From Streptomyces thinghirensis (GTDB lineage: Bacteria > Actinomycetota > Actinomycetia > Streptomycetales > Streptomycetaceae): a stretch of 64,000 bases of DNA. The position numbers and the translations under genes were made by a program. The stretch is from assembly GCA_021502835.1 (NCBI GenBank), contig JAKFGP010000060.1, positions 1 through 64,000 on the forward strand. Reading direction: 5' to 3'. Below are positions 10,337 through 23,991 of this stretch, piece by piece (within the stretch, counting starts at the first letter, position 1; the number at the start of each line of letters is the position of its first letter). Below the pieces are notes generated by a model. The model was not told the origin of the DNA, did no database searches, and saw only the letters and a program-made list of their open reading frames with translations.

Positions 10337-10717
10337 TCAGCCCTCTTCCTTGCCCCGGCCCGCCAGCTTGCCGAAGTCGTGGTCGGGGAGCGGGGGCGGA
10401 GCGGCGACGTCGAGACCGTAGTGGTGGTAGAGCTGGAGTTCCTGCTCCGGCGAGAGGTGGCGGCCGACGCCGAAGTCGGGGGGCGCCTCCTTGATCAGGG
10501 CCCGGTCGAAGGGCACGCGCAAGGCGCCGTCGAGCAGCTCGCTCGGCTCCAGGGGCACGAAGGCGTCCCGGCTGAACAGGCCGGTGCGTATGGCCGCCCA
10601 CTCGGGGACGCCGGTGGCGTCGTCGAGATAGACCTCGTCGACGGTGCCGATCCGGGTGCCGTTGCGGTCGAACGCCTTGCGGCCGATCAGGTTGCGCGGG
10701 TCGATGTCGGTACGCAC
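10337..10717 (-). CDS. PRC-barrel domain protein
   Basis: Uninterrupted 126-residue frame: MRTDIDPRNLIGRKAFDRNG, then TRIGTVDEVYLDDATGVPEW, RTGLFSRDAFVPL and a His-rich segment LYHHYGLDVAAPP. The PRC barrel is a small beta domain found in photosynthetic reaction centre H subunits and RimM. Stand-alone copies in streptomycetes are stress-linked, but no target can be named. GTG 10717 follows AGGTGGGG on the minus strand; the frame stays open to 10900, so a longer start is possible. It is transcribed against the flanking cluster. Confidence 0.75.
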   Translation of the reverse strand: MRTDIDPRNLIGRKAFDRNGTRIGTVDEVYLDDATGVPEWAAIRTGLFSRDAFVPLEPSELLDGALRVPFDRALIKEAPPDFGVGRHLSPEQELQLYHHYGLDVAAPPPLPDHDFGKLAGRGKEEG

Positions 10718-10874
10718 GGGGCCCCCCACCTGGTCGCACTGGGGTCGCGCACCAGCCGACCCACCAGCCGCCGAAATCATCCGTAGTACTACAAAGAGCA
10801 CATACTGGCCGGTCGGCCACTCGAAGGTTCGTGCGTCGGCCTCGCTGGTACGCTGGCAAACGGCTGCTGACCCC

Positions 10875-11076
10875 GCGCGGGAGAGTCCTCCGGACACCAT
10901 CGGAGGCGCCGAAGGAGCAAATCCTCCCCGGAATCTCTCAGGCTCACGTACCGCACGGACGAGGTCACTCTGGAAAGCAGGGCGGGTGTCGACGGTTTCC
11001 GCTCACCGACGGTAGAAAGCCGGGAGCGCCCTCGGGCCCGCCCGGTGAAGCTCTCAGGTTGAGATGACAGAGGGGG
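10875..11076 (+). ncRNA. Tandem glycine riboswitch
   Basis: Two consecutive gcvT-type aptamers lie directly before gcvP. The first has GGGAGAG at 10879, GGCGCCGAAGGAGCAA at 10904-10920 and AATCTCTCAGGC; the second has CACTCTGGAAAGCAGGG, CGGTGAAG and CTCTCAGGTTGAGATGACAG. Both conserved cores (CGCCGAAGGAGCAA, CTCTCAGG) are classic for this class, which senses glycine and turns on glycine cleavage. About 65 nt separate its 3' end from the gcvP start, room for an expression platform. Confidence 0.93.
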
Positions 11077-11140
11077 AGGCCGTACGGGTACCCGCGCCGT
11101 GGTGCTCCCTCGAGGTCGTCAGACCAGGAGGCCTCCCGCA

Positions 11141-14029
<2,889 letters not shown>

Positions 14030-14041
14030 GCCGCCGGTAGG

Positions 14042-14086
14042 GAGAGGCTCCGCGCAGGCCCGGGACGGCCTTGCACGGAGCCTCTC
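14042..14086. terminator. Bidirectional terminator
   Basis: Perfect 11-bp inverted repeat GAGAGGCTCCG / CGGAGCCTCTC around a 23-nt loop, lying between the convergent gcvP and molbindin genes. Confidence 0.75.
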
Positions 14087-14094
14087 GCCGTGTG

Positions 14095-14516
14095 TCACGC
14101 GGTGGCCAGCGACACCTCCGTCGACTTGACCAGCGCGACGACGGGAACGCCGACGGACGAGAGCCCCAGGTCGTCGGCGGCCTCCCGGGTGATCGCGGCG
14201 GTCAGTTCGGCGCCCTCGACGGCGACCCGGACGGAGGCCATGGCGTCGCCGGTGGTGAGGGCGGTGACCGTACCGGGCAGCCGGTTGCGGATGGACAGGC
14301 CCTCGACGCGGCCGGTCGCCACGGACACCTCCGTGGACTTCACCAGGGCGCGGACCTCGGTCCCGGCGGTGAGGAGAGGTCGTCGGCGGCCTCCCGGGTG
14401 ATCGCCGCGGTGAGGTCCTGGCCGCCCGAGAGGCGGACCCTGACCGTCGCCATGGCCTCGCCCGGGGTGACGGCGGTGACGGTGCCGGGGAGCTGGTTGC
14501 GGATGCTCAGGCTCAT
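14095..14516 (-). CDS. Di-Mop molbindin (molybdate-binding TOBE protein)
   Basis: About 140 residues made of two near-identical Mop/TOBE domains: SIRNQLPGTVTAVTPGEAMA with AAITREAADDL, then SIRNRLPGTVTALTTGDAMA with AAITREAADDLGLS, each ending in VKSTEVSVAT. Molbindins store or buffer oxyanions such as molybdate in the cytoplasm. The frame breaks once, near 14378, between the two domains. It is the last gene of the minus-strand molybdate group, 26 bp downstream of the transporter ATPase. Confidence 0.87.
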
Positions 14517-14542
14517 GAGGGCACCGTAGCCCGATCGGGGCG

Positions 14543-15638
<1,096 letters not shown>

Positions 15639-15642
<4 letters not shown>

Positions 15643-16500
15643 GTCGTCCTCGTCCGGCCGGTCGGACGACTCGTCCACGCCGGTCGCTGATGCGCCCTCA
15701 TCCAGCGGTCCCGGAGACCGGCCAATACGGCGATGGGAGACGGCCAGCAGCACCAGGCTGAGGGCGATCGCCGCCGCCGGGTCGTTCTGCAGGGCGAGAT
15801 AGACCGCCAGCGGCATGGTCTGGGTCCGGCCCGGGAAGTTGCCCGCGAACGTGATCGTCGCCCCCGAACTCGCCCAGCGCCCGCGCCCAGGCCAGGACGG
15901 CGCCCGCCGCGATGCCCGGCGCGATCAGCGGCAGCGTGACCCGGCGGGAACGCGGTGAAGCGGGAGGCGCCCAGCGTCGTGGCGGCCTCCTCGAAGCGCG
16001 GGTCGGCGGCGCGCAGGGTGCCCCTCCACGCTGATGACGAGGAACGGCATCGCCACGAACGTCTCCGCGAGGATGACACCCGTCGTCGTGAACGGCAGCG
16101 TGACCCCGAACCACGCGTCCAGCCACTGCCCGATGACGCCGTTGCGCCCGAACGCCAGCAGGAGCGCCACGCCGCCCACCACCGGGGGAGCACGAGTGGC
16201 AGCGTCACCAGCGCGCGGACGAAGCCGCGGCCGGGGAACTCCGTGCGCGCCAGCAGCCAGGCCAGCGGCACACCGACGACGAGGCTCAACGCGGTCGCCG
16301 ATGGCGCCACAGCAGCGACAGCCGCAGGGCCTGCCACGACCTCCGGGCTGGCCAGCTGGCCGGGCAGGTCACGCCACGGTGCCCGTACCAGCAGGGCGAT
16401 CAGGGGGCAGCAGCAGGAACGCCAGGCCGACGAGGGCGGGTACCAGCAGGGGGACCGGCACCATGCGGGCGCCGGCCCTGGCCCGTGGGGTTTCACTCAT
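15639..16500 (-). CDS. modB: Molybdate ABC transporter permease
   Basis: About 286 residues with five to six transmembrane helices: [60 protein letters not shown]. The BPD_transp_1 loop is present as [20 protein letters not shown] and the substrate loop as [20 protein letters not shown], which is diagnostic of molybdate/tungstate permeases. Its start overlaps the modA stop and its end overlaps the modC start (ATGA both times), so the three are coupled. Six or so frame changes between 15860 and 16400. Confidence 0.9.
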
Positions 16501-17319
16501 GGCGTGCGGAACCCGGCCGCGGTAGGCACCCGCTGTCCCCTCGGCGGACTTCACCAGCTCGATGAAGGCCTTGCCCGCGTCGGCGTTGGGAGCCTCCTTG
16601 AGGAGCGCGATCAGGTAGTCGTTGACCGCCTTGGCCGACTCGGCGAAGTCCACGCCGGTCACCTTGCCACCGGCCGCCTTCACGTCGGTCTTGTAGACGA
16701 CGGCGGCGTCGGCCTCCTTCCAGCTCGACCTTGGTCAGGGGCGGCCTTGACGTCCTGCTCGTACGAGACCGGGGTGAGCCGGAGGCCGCCGGCCTCCAGC
16801 GCCTTCTGTGCGCGGCGCCGCACGGCACCGATTTGTCGCACAGCACGACCTTGAGCCCGGAGCCCGTGAGGTCCTTCAGGGACGAGATCCTCCGGGGTTG
16901 CCCGGGAGGGTGGCGATCTCCAGCTGGTTGCGCACGAAGGTGGACGGGGCGCCGTCCGTGGCCCCGGCGTCGGTGACGGTGGCCATCGTCCGGGGCTGGC
17001 GGAGGCGAAGACACGTCCGCCGGGGCGCCGCCGGTGACGCTGGCGGCGAGGGTGTCGCTGCCGGCGAAGTTGAAGGTGACCTCGGTGCCCGGGTGCTGCT
17101 TCTCAGAACCGCTCGCCGAGCGTCGTGAAGCTCTCCTTGATTGAGGCGGCGGCGAGACGGTGACCTGGCCGGAGACCTTCGCCGAGGAGGACGACGAGGG
17201 AACCGGGTCGAGCCGGAGGACGGCGAGCACGCGCTCAGGGCCAGCAGCGCGGCGGCTCCCGCACCGCTCACTCGCAGGCTCCGGCGGCTGCGGCGGGTCC
17301 TGCACACGGAACGGGTCAT
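16497..17319 (-). CDS. modA: Molybdate-binding lipoprotein
   Basis: Periplasmic-type solute-binding lipoprotein. An Arg-rich signal with hydrophobic GAGAAALLALSAC ends in the lipobox Cys. The mature part has VTVSAAASIKESFTTLGERF-like residues, FNFAGSDTLAASVTGGAPAD (the ModA oxyanion pocket motif), FVRNQLEIATLPGNPGRI, and ends [12 protein letters not shown] 17319 follows GGGAGGGG; GTG 17322 directly precedes it. Many frame changes, especially 16730-17180. First gene of modABC. Confidence 0.88.
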
Positions 17320-17512
17320 CACGGGCCCCTCCCTCGGCGTCTGGGGCGGAGTCCGACGGGCTCGCGGCCGACTTGGGTGACCGGGCGCACGGCGGGCTCT
17401 CCGTTGCGTCGATCATACTTCCGCATTGCGAGGGTAAGTCTGCTCGCATCGCATGAGCCAGCCAGTACTAATCCTGGCATGTGCGTTCGTACGGACCGAC
17501 GGTGGCGTCGGG

Positions 17513-17909
17513 TCAGGCCCTGTCGATATGGACGTTCGTCGACTTCACGCGGGCGGTGGCCTCCATGCCGACCTCCAGCCCGAGTTCCTCGACCGCTTCC
17601 CGGGTCAGCAGGGAGACGGGCCGGTGCGGGCCGGCCTGGATCTCGACCTGGGCCGCCACGTCGCCGAGCTTGATCGCGGTCACGATGCCGGGGAAGGCGT
17701 TGCGGACCGAGGTGTACGGCGTCTCCTCGTCGGCGCCGCCGGACCGGGCCAGGTCGACCGAGAACGCGGCCAGGTCGCGCCCGTCGACGAGCCGCCGCCC
17801 GCCCTCGTCGCGGTGGGTGGTGATCCGGCCCGCGTCGGCCCAGCGGCGGGCGGTGTCCGGACTGACGCCGAGCAGCCGCGCCGCCTGGCCGATCGTGGTA
17901 GGACTGCAT
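17513..17909 (-). CDS. HTH-TOBE molybdate-linked regulator
   Basis: A 131-residue protein with two parts. Residues 1-55 are a MerR/excisionase-type helix-turn-helix (SYTIGQAARLLGVSPDTARR, WADAGRITTHRDEGGRRLVD). Residues 70-131 form one Mop/TOBE domain (SVRNAFPGIVTAIKLGDVAA, LTREAVEELGLEVGMEATAR, VKSTNVHI). A DNA-binding head on an oxyanion-binding domain suggests a ModE-like regulator of the adjacent modABC, by analogy only. One extra base near 17897 hides the frame. Confidence 0.82.
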
Positions 17910-18128
17910 GCCGGTCACGATAGGGCGCCGGGAGGAAGTGAGGGGTGACGCGGGGCCGACCCTCGACCTCGACCGCGCCGTGATCACCCACGACACCCTC
18001 GTAAGAGATCCGTCAAAGGGGCACAGGCCACCGTATGGGACCCGTCAGCAGTGGTCGCGCTTCCGGTCGTGGCAGGGGCTTTGCTCGAAACGTCTAGTCG
18101 CAGCCGAACCCCACTCCAGGAGCTCACG
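17910..18128. promoter_or_regulatory. Divergent intergenic region before kdp
   Basis: 219 bp between the minus-strand HTH-TOBE gene and the plus-strand kdp operon; it must hold promoters for both. CCAGGAGCT at 18115-18123 is the ribosome site of the first kdp micro-ORF. I found no palindrome I would call a KdpE or ModE site and no riboswitch core I recognise. Confidence 0.4.
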
Positions 18129-18211
18129 ATGGCCGATCTGGCCTTCGTCGTCACCACGATCGCGGTCTTCGCGCTGGTGGCGTCGTCGCCAAGGGGGTGA
18201 CGAAGCTGTGA
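18129..18211 (+). CDS. Micro-ORF: 27-residue membrane protein before kdpF
   Basis: Reconstructed as MADLAFVVTTIAVFALVALV plus AKGVTKL: one transmembrane helix and a short basic tail. One base is missing near 18182, which otherwise gives a premature stop at 18198-18200. It has its own ribosome site (CCAGGAGC) and its stop overlaps the kdpF start as GTGA, so it is translated in step with kdpF. It resembles KdpF in size and topology. The role is unknown; it could be a second lipid-like Kdp stabiliser. Confidence 0.6.
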
Positions 18212-18299
18212 CCGCCGAGAACATCGTCGGCCTGCTCGTGGCCGTCGACCCTGCTGGGCTATCTCGTCCCTCGCCCTGATCTTCCCGGAGAGGTTCTGA
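18208..18299 (+). CDS. kdpF: KdpF, small Kdp subunit
   Basis: Reconstructed as 29 residues: MTAENIVGLLVAV, then LLGYLVLALIFPERF, a single transmembrane helix ending in the KdpF-typical FPERF. Two extra bases (near 18249 and 18270) disrupt it. KdpF binds in the KdpFABC membrane complex and stabilises it. It lies 9 bp before kdpA. Confidence 0.75.
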
Positions 18300-18308
18300 G
18301 AGTTCGCC

Positions 18309-19968
18309 ATGGGTCCCGTAACCGCCGGCGTGCTCCAGCTGCTCGCCCTCATCGGCGCACTGGCTGTCGTACACGCCCCACTGGGCAACCACATGGCCCG
18401 GGTCTACTCCCTCGCCCAAGCACCTGCGGGTCGAGGAAGTGGATCTACAAGGGCATCGGTGCCGACCCGGACACGGAGATGCGCTGGACCGCGTACCTGC
18501 GCGGCGTGCTCGCCTTCTCCTTCGCCGGTGTCCTCTTCCTCTACCTGCTCAGCGCGTCCAAGGTGTCCTGCCGGGCTCGCTCGGCTTCGACTCAGTGGAG
18601 CCGGCGCGGGCCTTCAACACCGCCGCGTCGTTCGTGGCCAGCACCGGCCGGCAGTCGTACTACGGCGAACAGACGATGGGGCACGTCGTGCAGACCGCCG
18701 GTCTCGCCGTGCAGAACTTCGTCTCGCGGCGGTCGGCATGGCCGTGGCCGTCGCCCTCGTGCGGGGCTTCGCCCGCGCTCGCACCAGGGAGCTGGGCAAC
18801 TTCTGGTCGGACCTGGTGCGCGGGGTCATCCGCGTGCTGCTGCCACAAGCGTCCTCGGCGCGCTCGTGCTGGTCGCCTGCGGAGTCATCCAGAACTTCTC
18901 CGGCATCCACGAGGTCGGCCAGTTCCTGGGCGGCCCGCAGCAGTGGAACGGCGGCGCCGTCGCCTCGCAGGAGGTCATCAAGGAGCTGGGCACCAACGGC
19001 GGCGGCTACTTCCAGCGCCAACAGCGCCCATCCCTTCGAGAACCCGACGCCGTTCACCAACCTGTTCGAGATCTTCCTGATCCTGCTCGTCCCGGTCTCC
19101 CTGACCCGGACCTTCGGCGTCATGGTCGGCTCGGTGCGTCAGGGCTACGCGATCCTCGCGTCCATGGCCACCATCTGGGTCGGCTTCGTCGCCCTCATGA
19201 TGTGGACCGAGTTCGCCCACCAGGGCCCCGCGCTCCAGGCGGCCGGCGGCGCCGATGGAGGGCAAGGAGCTGCGCTTCGGGGTCGGTGGCTCGTCGATCT
19301 TCGCGGTGACCACGACGCTCACCTCCACCGGTGCCGTCGACTCCTTCCACTCGTCGTACACCGGGTTCGGCGGCGGCATCACCATGCTGGGCATGATGCT
19401 GGGCGAGATCGCGCCCGGCGGTGTCGGCTCGGTCTCTACGGCATGCTGATCATGGCGATCATCGCCGTGTTCATCGCGGGGCTCATGGTCGGGCGCACAC
19501 CGGGTACCTCGGCAAGAAGATCGGCCCCCGTGAGATCAAGCTGGCGGCCGTCTACATCCTGATCACCCGGCGCTGGTGCTGATGTTCACGTCGCTCTCCA
19601 TGGCCCTGCCGACGCCGCCGAACTCGATGCTCAACCCCGGCGCCCACGGCTTCTCCGAGGTGCTGTACGCCTTCACCTCCGCCGCGAACAACAACGGCTC
19701 GGCCTTCGCCGGCCTGAACGCGAACACCGACTGGTTCAACACCACGACCGGGCTCGCGATGCTGCTCGGCCGCTTCCTGCCGATGGTGTTCGTCCTGGCG
19801 CTGGCCGGCTCGCTGGCCGGGCAGCAGCCGGTGCCGGCGACGGCGGGCACCCTGCGCACCGAGAAGCCGATGTTCACCGGCCTGCTGGTGGGCGCGATCC
19901 TGATCATCGTCGGTCTCACCTACTTCCCGGCGCTGGCCCTGGGCCCGCTGGCCGAAGGGCTGGCGTGA
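18309..19968 (+). CDS. kdpA: KdpA, potassium-translocating channel-like subunit
   Basis: About 552 residues with ten or so transmembrane helices. Selectivity-filter loops 2-4 are intact: [27 protein letters not shown] and NNGSAFAG. Loop 1, normally NTNWQSY, here reads STGRQSY (18640-18657). That is a cluster of substitutions, not an indel, and would be expected to damage potassium selection unless it is an assembly mistake. Frame changes near 18415, 18570, 18735, 18850, 19015, 19250, 19430, 19500 and 19565. It forms the high-affinity potassium pump with KdpB, KdpC and KdpF. Confidence 0.92.
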
Positions 19969-20000
19969 TGACCGCTCGTACACAGAAGCACGAGGACTCC

Positions 20001-22111
20001 ATGTCCACAGCCACTTCCACCGCCGCCACCGAGAACCGGGCGCCGCACAGCGGCACGTACCCACCGGCCGCCCGTCTGCCGAGGGCCGCGTCGGCGGAGG
20101 GATCTTCCACCCCGCGCAACTGGTCGCGTCGCTGCCCGAGGCGTTCCGCAAACTCGATCCGAGGGTGATGGTCAAGTCGCCCGTGATGTTCGTGGTGTGG
20201 GTCGGCTCGGTGCTGACCACCGCCTTCTCCTTCACGGACCCCGGTGACTGGTTCGGCTGGACCATCAGCGCCTGGCTCTGGCTGACCGTGCTCTTCGCCA
20301 ACCTGGCGGGAGGCCGTCGCCGAGGGCCGGGGCAAGGCCCAGGCCGACACGCTGCGCCGGGCCAAGACCGGCACGGTCGCCCGCCGGGTGGACGGGGGCA
20401 CGGTCCCCGGCACCGAGCTGGGCGTCGGCGACCTGGTGGTCTGCGAGGCCGGAGACGTCATACCGGGCGACGGCGACGTCGTCGAGGGTGTCGCCTCGGT
20501 CGACGGAGTCGGCCACTCACCGGTGGAGTCGGCGCCCGTCATCCGCGAGTCGGGCGGCGACCGCAGCGCCGTCACCGGCGGGACAGGTACTCTCCGACCG
20601 CATCGTCGTCAGGATCACCACCGAGCCGGGCGAGACCTTCATCGACCGGATGATCAACCTGGTCGAGGGCGCGGCCCGGCAGAAGACCCCCGAACGAGAT
20701 CGCGCTGAACATCCTGCTCGCCTCGCTGACCATCGTCTTCCTGCTGGCCTGCGCCACGCTGACGCCGTTCGCGGACTACGCGGGCACCGAACTGACGATG
20801 GTCGTCCTGGTGGCGCTGCTGGTCTGCCTGATCCCGACCACGATCGGCGCCCTGCTCTCCGCGATCGGCATCGCGGGCATGGACCGCCTGGTCCAGCGCA
20901 ACGTACTGGCCATGTCAGGCCGTGCCGTCGAGGCGGCCGGTGACGTCTCCACGCTGCTGCTGGACAAGACCGGCACGATCACGCTCGGCAACCGGCAGGC
21001 GGCCGAGTTCGTGCCGGTGCGCGGTACGACGGAGGCTCGTGTGGCGGACGCCGCCCAGCTCTCTCACTGGCCGACGAGACCCCGAGGGCCGCTCGGTCGT
21101 CGTCCTCGCCAAGGAGAGGTACGGGCTGCGCGAGCGGCACCAGGGCGAGCTGACCGGCGCCGAATGGATCTCCTTCACCGCGCAGACCCGCATGTCCGGC
21201 GTGGACGTCGACGGTCGCAGGATCCGTAGGGAGCGGCCGGTTCGGTGACCGCCTGGGTGCGCGAGCGCGGCGGCGAGGTCGCCGAGGACACCGAGCGGCT
21301 GGCCGACGGCATCTCCGAGGCGGGCGGTACGCCACTGCTGGTCGCCGTCGAGGACGGTGACGAGGCCTGCGTCCTCGGGGTCGTCCACCTGAAGGACGTC
21401 GTCAAGCAGGGCATGGCGGGAGCGGTTCGAGGAACTGCGGGGGATGGGCATCAAGACCGTCATGATCACGGGCGACAACCCGCTGACGGCCAAGGCGATC
21501 GCCGACGAGGCAGGCGTCGACGACTTCCTCGCGGAGGCCACGCCCGAGGACAAGATGGCCCTGATCAAGCGCGAGCAGGTCGGCGGCAAGCTGGTCGCGA
21601 TGACCGGCGACGGCACCAACGACGCGCCCGCGCTCGCGCAGGCCGACGTCGGGGGTGGCGATGAACACCGGCACGTCGGCCGCCAAGGAGGCCGGCAACA
21701 TGGTCGACCTCGACTCCAACCCGACGAAGCTCATCGAGATCGTCGAGATCAGGCAAGCAGCTCCTCATCACGCGGGGCGCGCTCACCACGTTCTCCATCG
21801 CCAACGACGTCGCCAAGTACTTCGCGATCATCCCGGCGCTGTTCGCGGCGGTCTACCCCGGCCTCGACAAGCTCAACATCATGCGCCTGTCCTCGCCGGA
21901 CTCGGCGATCCTGTCGGCGGTCGTCTTCAACGCGCTGATCATCGTCGTGCTGGTGCCGCTCGCCCTGCGCGGTGTGCGATACAGGCCGATGAGCGCGGAC
22001 CGGATGCTCCGGCGCAACCTCGCGGTCTACGGCCTGGGCGGACTGGTCGCCCCCTTCGTCGGCATCAAGATCATCGACATGCTCCTGTCCCTCATCCCCG
22101 GAATCGGTTGA
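20001..22111 (+). CDS. kdpB: KdpB, P-type ATPase subunit
   Basis: About 700 residues. The phosphorylated Asp is in [14 protein letters not shown] (near 20960), the hinge is [17 protein letters not shown] (near 21600), the TM4-region motif reads [17 protein letters not shown], and the end is [16 protein letters not shown]. It hydrolyses ATP and drives potassium uptake. ATG 20001 has GAGGA five bases upstream; ATG 19968, sharing a base with the kdpA stop, is an alternative. About nine frame changes (near 20090, 20310, 20585, 20690, 21090, 21230, 21420, 21655, 21755). Confidence 0.93.
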
Positions 22112-22116
22112 CCGCC

Positions 22117-22785
22117 ATGAACAACTCGGTATCGAACACCCGCCCGGTTGCTCGGGGCCGGCCTGCGTGCCCTCCTCGTGCTGACCCTGGTGACGGGCGT
22201 CGTCTACCCACTGGTGGTCACGGGAGTCGCCCAGGCCCTGTTCAACGGCAAGGCGAACGGCTCGAAGTCTCGGCCGGCGGCCGCGTGGTGGGGTCCTCGC
22301 TGATCGGGCAGTCGTACAACCTGCCGCTGGAACCGGGGCAGGAGACTCCGGAACCCGACCTGAAGTGGTTCCAGGGCCGCCCGGCCAACGGTCTGGGGGA
22401 GAACACCCTCAACACCCAGTACCGCCTGATCCTGTCCGGCGCCACCAACCTGGCCGCCGACAACCCGGAGCTGGTCGAGCAGGTGAGGGCGGCGCAGACC
22501 GCCGTGATCAAGGACAACTCGGTCCCCGGCCACCCCGTCGAGCGGTCCGAGATCCCCGCCGACGCGGTGACCTCATCCGGCTCGGGACTGGACCCGGACA
22601 TCTCGCCGGACTACGCCGAGCTGCAGGTACCCCGGGTCGCCCAGGAGAACGGCCTGTCCGTCGCGAAGGTACAGGGGCTCGTCGACCGGCACACCCAGGG
22701 CCGCACCCTCGGCTTCATCGGTGAGCCGCGGCTCAACGTCCTCGAACTGAACATCGCCCTCAAGGAGCTCACGGCGAAGGGCTGA
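22117..22785 (+). CDS. kdpC: KdpC, potassium ATPase subunit C
   Basis: 222 residues: an N-terminal transmembrane helix ([20 protein letters not shown]) then the extracytoplasmic domain with [38 protein letters not shown] and [10 protein letters not shown], all KdpC hallmarks. Starts 5 bp after kdpB. Two compensating frame changes near 22148 and 22262. No kdpDE sensor-regulator genes follow, unlike many kdp loci. Confidence 0.93.
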   Translation: MNNSVSNTRPVARGRPACPPRADPGDGRRLPTGGHGSRPGPVQRQGERLEVSAGGRVVGSSLIGQSYNLPLEPGQETPEPDLKWFQGRPANGLGENTLNTQYRLILSGATNLAADNPELVEQVRAAQTAVIKDNSVPGHPVERSEIPADAVTSSGSGLDPDISPDYAELQVPRVAQENGLSVAKVQGLVDRHTQGRTLGFIGEPRLNVLELNIALKELTAKG

Positions 22786-22843
22786 GCGGAAGCGCCGGCC
22801 TGTGACGGCGCGGCACGGAAGAGCGGGAGCCGGACACGCGTCG

Positions 22844-22880
22844 GGGGCCGGTTCGCAGACGATGTCTGCGGGCCGGCCCC
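22844..22880. terminator. Strong bidirectional terminator after kdpC
   Basis: Long stem: GGGGCCGG / CCGGCCCC outside, CGCAGAC / GTCTGCG inside, joined by two G-T pairs, closed by a 3-nt GAT loop. It separates convergent kdpC and the DUF5999 gene. Confidence 0.85.
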
Positions 22881-22923
22881 GCGAATCACCGGGCGGAGTG
22901 GAGTCACCCCGCCCGGCCTGTGC

Positions 22924-23127
22924 TCAGGCGGCGCTCATCAGGCCCGCACCGCCAGGGCGGTGCGGGGCGATGACCTGGCCGTCCGGCAGGAGCTCACCGG
23001 TGTCCTCGAAGAGGACGACGCCGTTGCACAGCAGGCTCAACCCTGCTCCGGGTGGTGCGCCACGAGGCGGGCGGATTCCCCGGTCGGCGGAGTCGACTGA
23101 CGGGCACGGTGGCTGGTGCTGGCACAT
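22924..23127 (-). CDS. DUF5999 small Cys/His protein
   Basis: 67 residues starting MCQHQPPCPSVDSADR and ending LLCNGVVLFEDTGELLPDGQ, VIAPHRP. The MCQHQPxCP head and CNGVVLFEDTGELLPDG core identify a short streptomycete family of unknown function; the Cys/His pattern suggests metal binding. Two compensating frame changes around 23030-23070 garble the middle. An upstream in-frame ATG at 23202 is less likely. Confidence 0.8.
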   Translation of the reverse strand: MCQHQPPCPSVDSADRGIRPPRGAPPGAGLSLLCNGVVLFEDTGELLPDGQVIAPHRPGGAGLMSAA

Positions 23128-23302
23128 GAGTGGGGTCTCTCGGTCTGTTGAGTCGGGTGAGGTCGCTGTCTGGTCTGTCCCGCGGCGTGAAGCTTCGTTC
23201 ATGGCCGCCCCCGTTGTGTAAGTCGGTCCGAACCCAGTGTTGCCCCACGGGCCTCGTTCCGCAGGTATTTCGCAGCACCGCTTCTCACAGGTTGATGACG
23301 CG
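23128..23302. other. Short gap without a recognised gene
   Basis: About 175 bp upstream of the DUF5999 gene. It presumably holds that gene's promoter. I see no repeat or RNA structure in it. Confidence 0.3.
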
Positions 23303-23991
23303 TCACCCGCGCGGACGGTTCAGCTCAACTGCACTGTCACTTCGGATGGTTCGGCATGGCCCTATGGGGCTAGTCCGCCCGGGTCGGAGGCGGCCGGCGG
23401 GAAAGGGCCGGTCAGGCGGGGAGCGCAGCAGCCGGGTCGGCGTCACTCGGTGGGTGAGGACCGGCAGCAGCTCGGCGACCCGGTGCGGCCGGTGGGCCGC
23501 GATACCGGGCGGGGCCGGCGCCAGCGGCACCAGCAGGTCGGTGGCCGCGGGGTGTCCGGCGGCGGCGTCCGCGTGTGCGGTCGCCGTGCAGCCACAGCGT
23601 GAGCATGTAGAGCCCGGGGACCGACAGCAGACGCGGCTGGTAGGCCTGAGGCACCGACTCGGCCTGGCGCAGCGCGTGCTCGGTCGAGGCGACGTAGGGG
23701 CCCTCGAAGAAGTGCGAGAACGCCCATCCGTCGGGGGTCAGCATGGTCTCCGCCGCCGCCACCGCGCGGTCGCCGCAGCGGATCAGGGAACCGCCACCCG
23801 CTCAGCCGCGTCACCGCCACGCCCTCCGCCGTGATCCGGTCCAGGACGTGCACGGGCAGCGGCAGTTCGGGCGTGGCGGGTCCCCTGGAAGCGCCGAGCA
23901 GGGACGGGGTCCGGGCCTCGCGGACCGCGGTGGGAGACGAGAGGGCGGTGAGAACGGAGCGCAGGGCGGGCGCGGGAGCCGGGGGGGACAT
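23303..23991 (-). CDS. Hypothetical protein, unknown family
   Basis: A protein of about 200 residues can be pieced from three frames: SVLTALSSPTAVREARTPSL, LPVHVLDRITAEGVAVTRLS, ETMLTPDGWAFSHFFEGPYV, RLLSVPGLYMLTLWLHGD and VAELLPVLTHRVTPTRLL. Each piece has normal streptomycete codon use. Frame changes near 23790 and 23580; the true 3' end is uncertain and may be nearer 23400. I do not recognise a catalytic motif. The pattern resembles conserved streptomycete hypothetical proteins of about 190 residues. Confidence 0.6.

Noticed and set aside
17910..18128. A c-di-AMP (ydaO) riboswitch before kdp.
   Set aside because: Potassium genes often have one, but I could not find its conserved core here.
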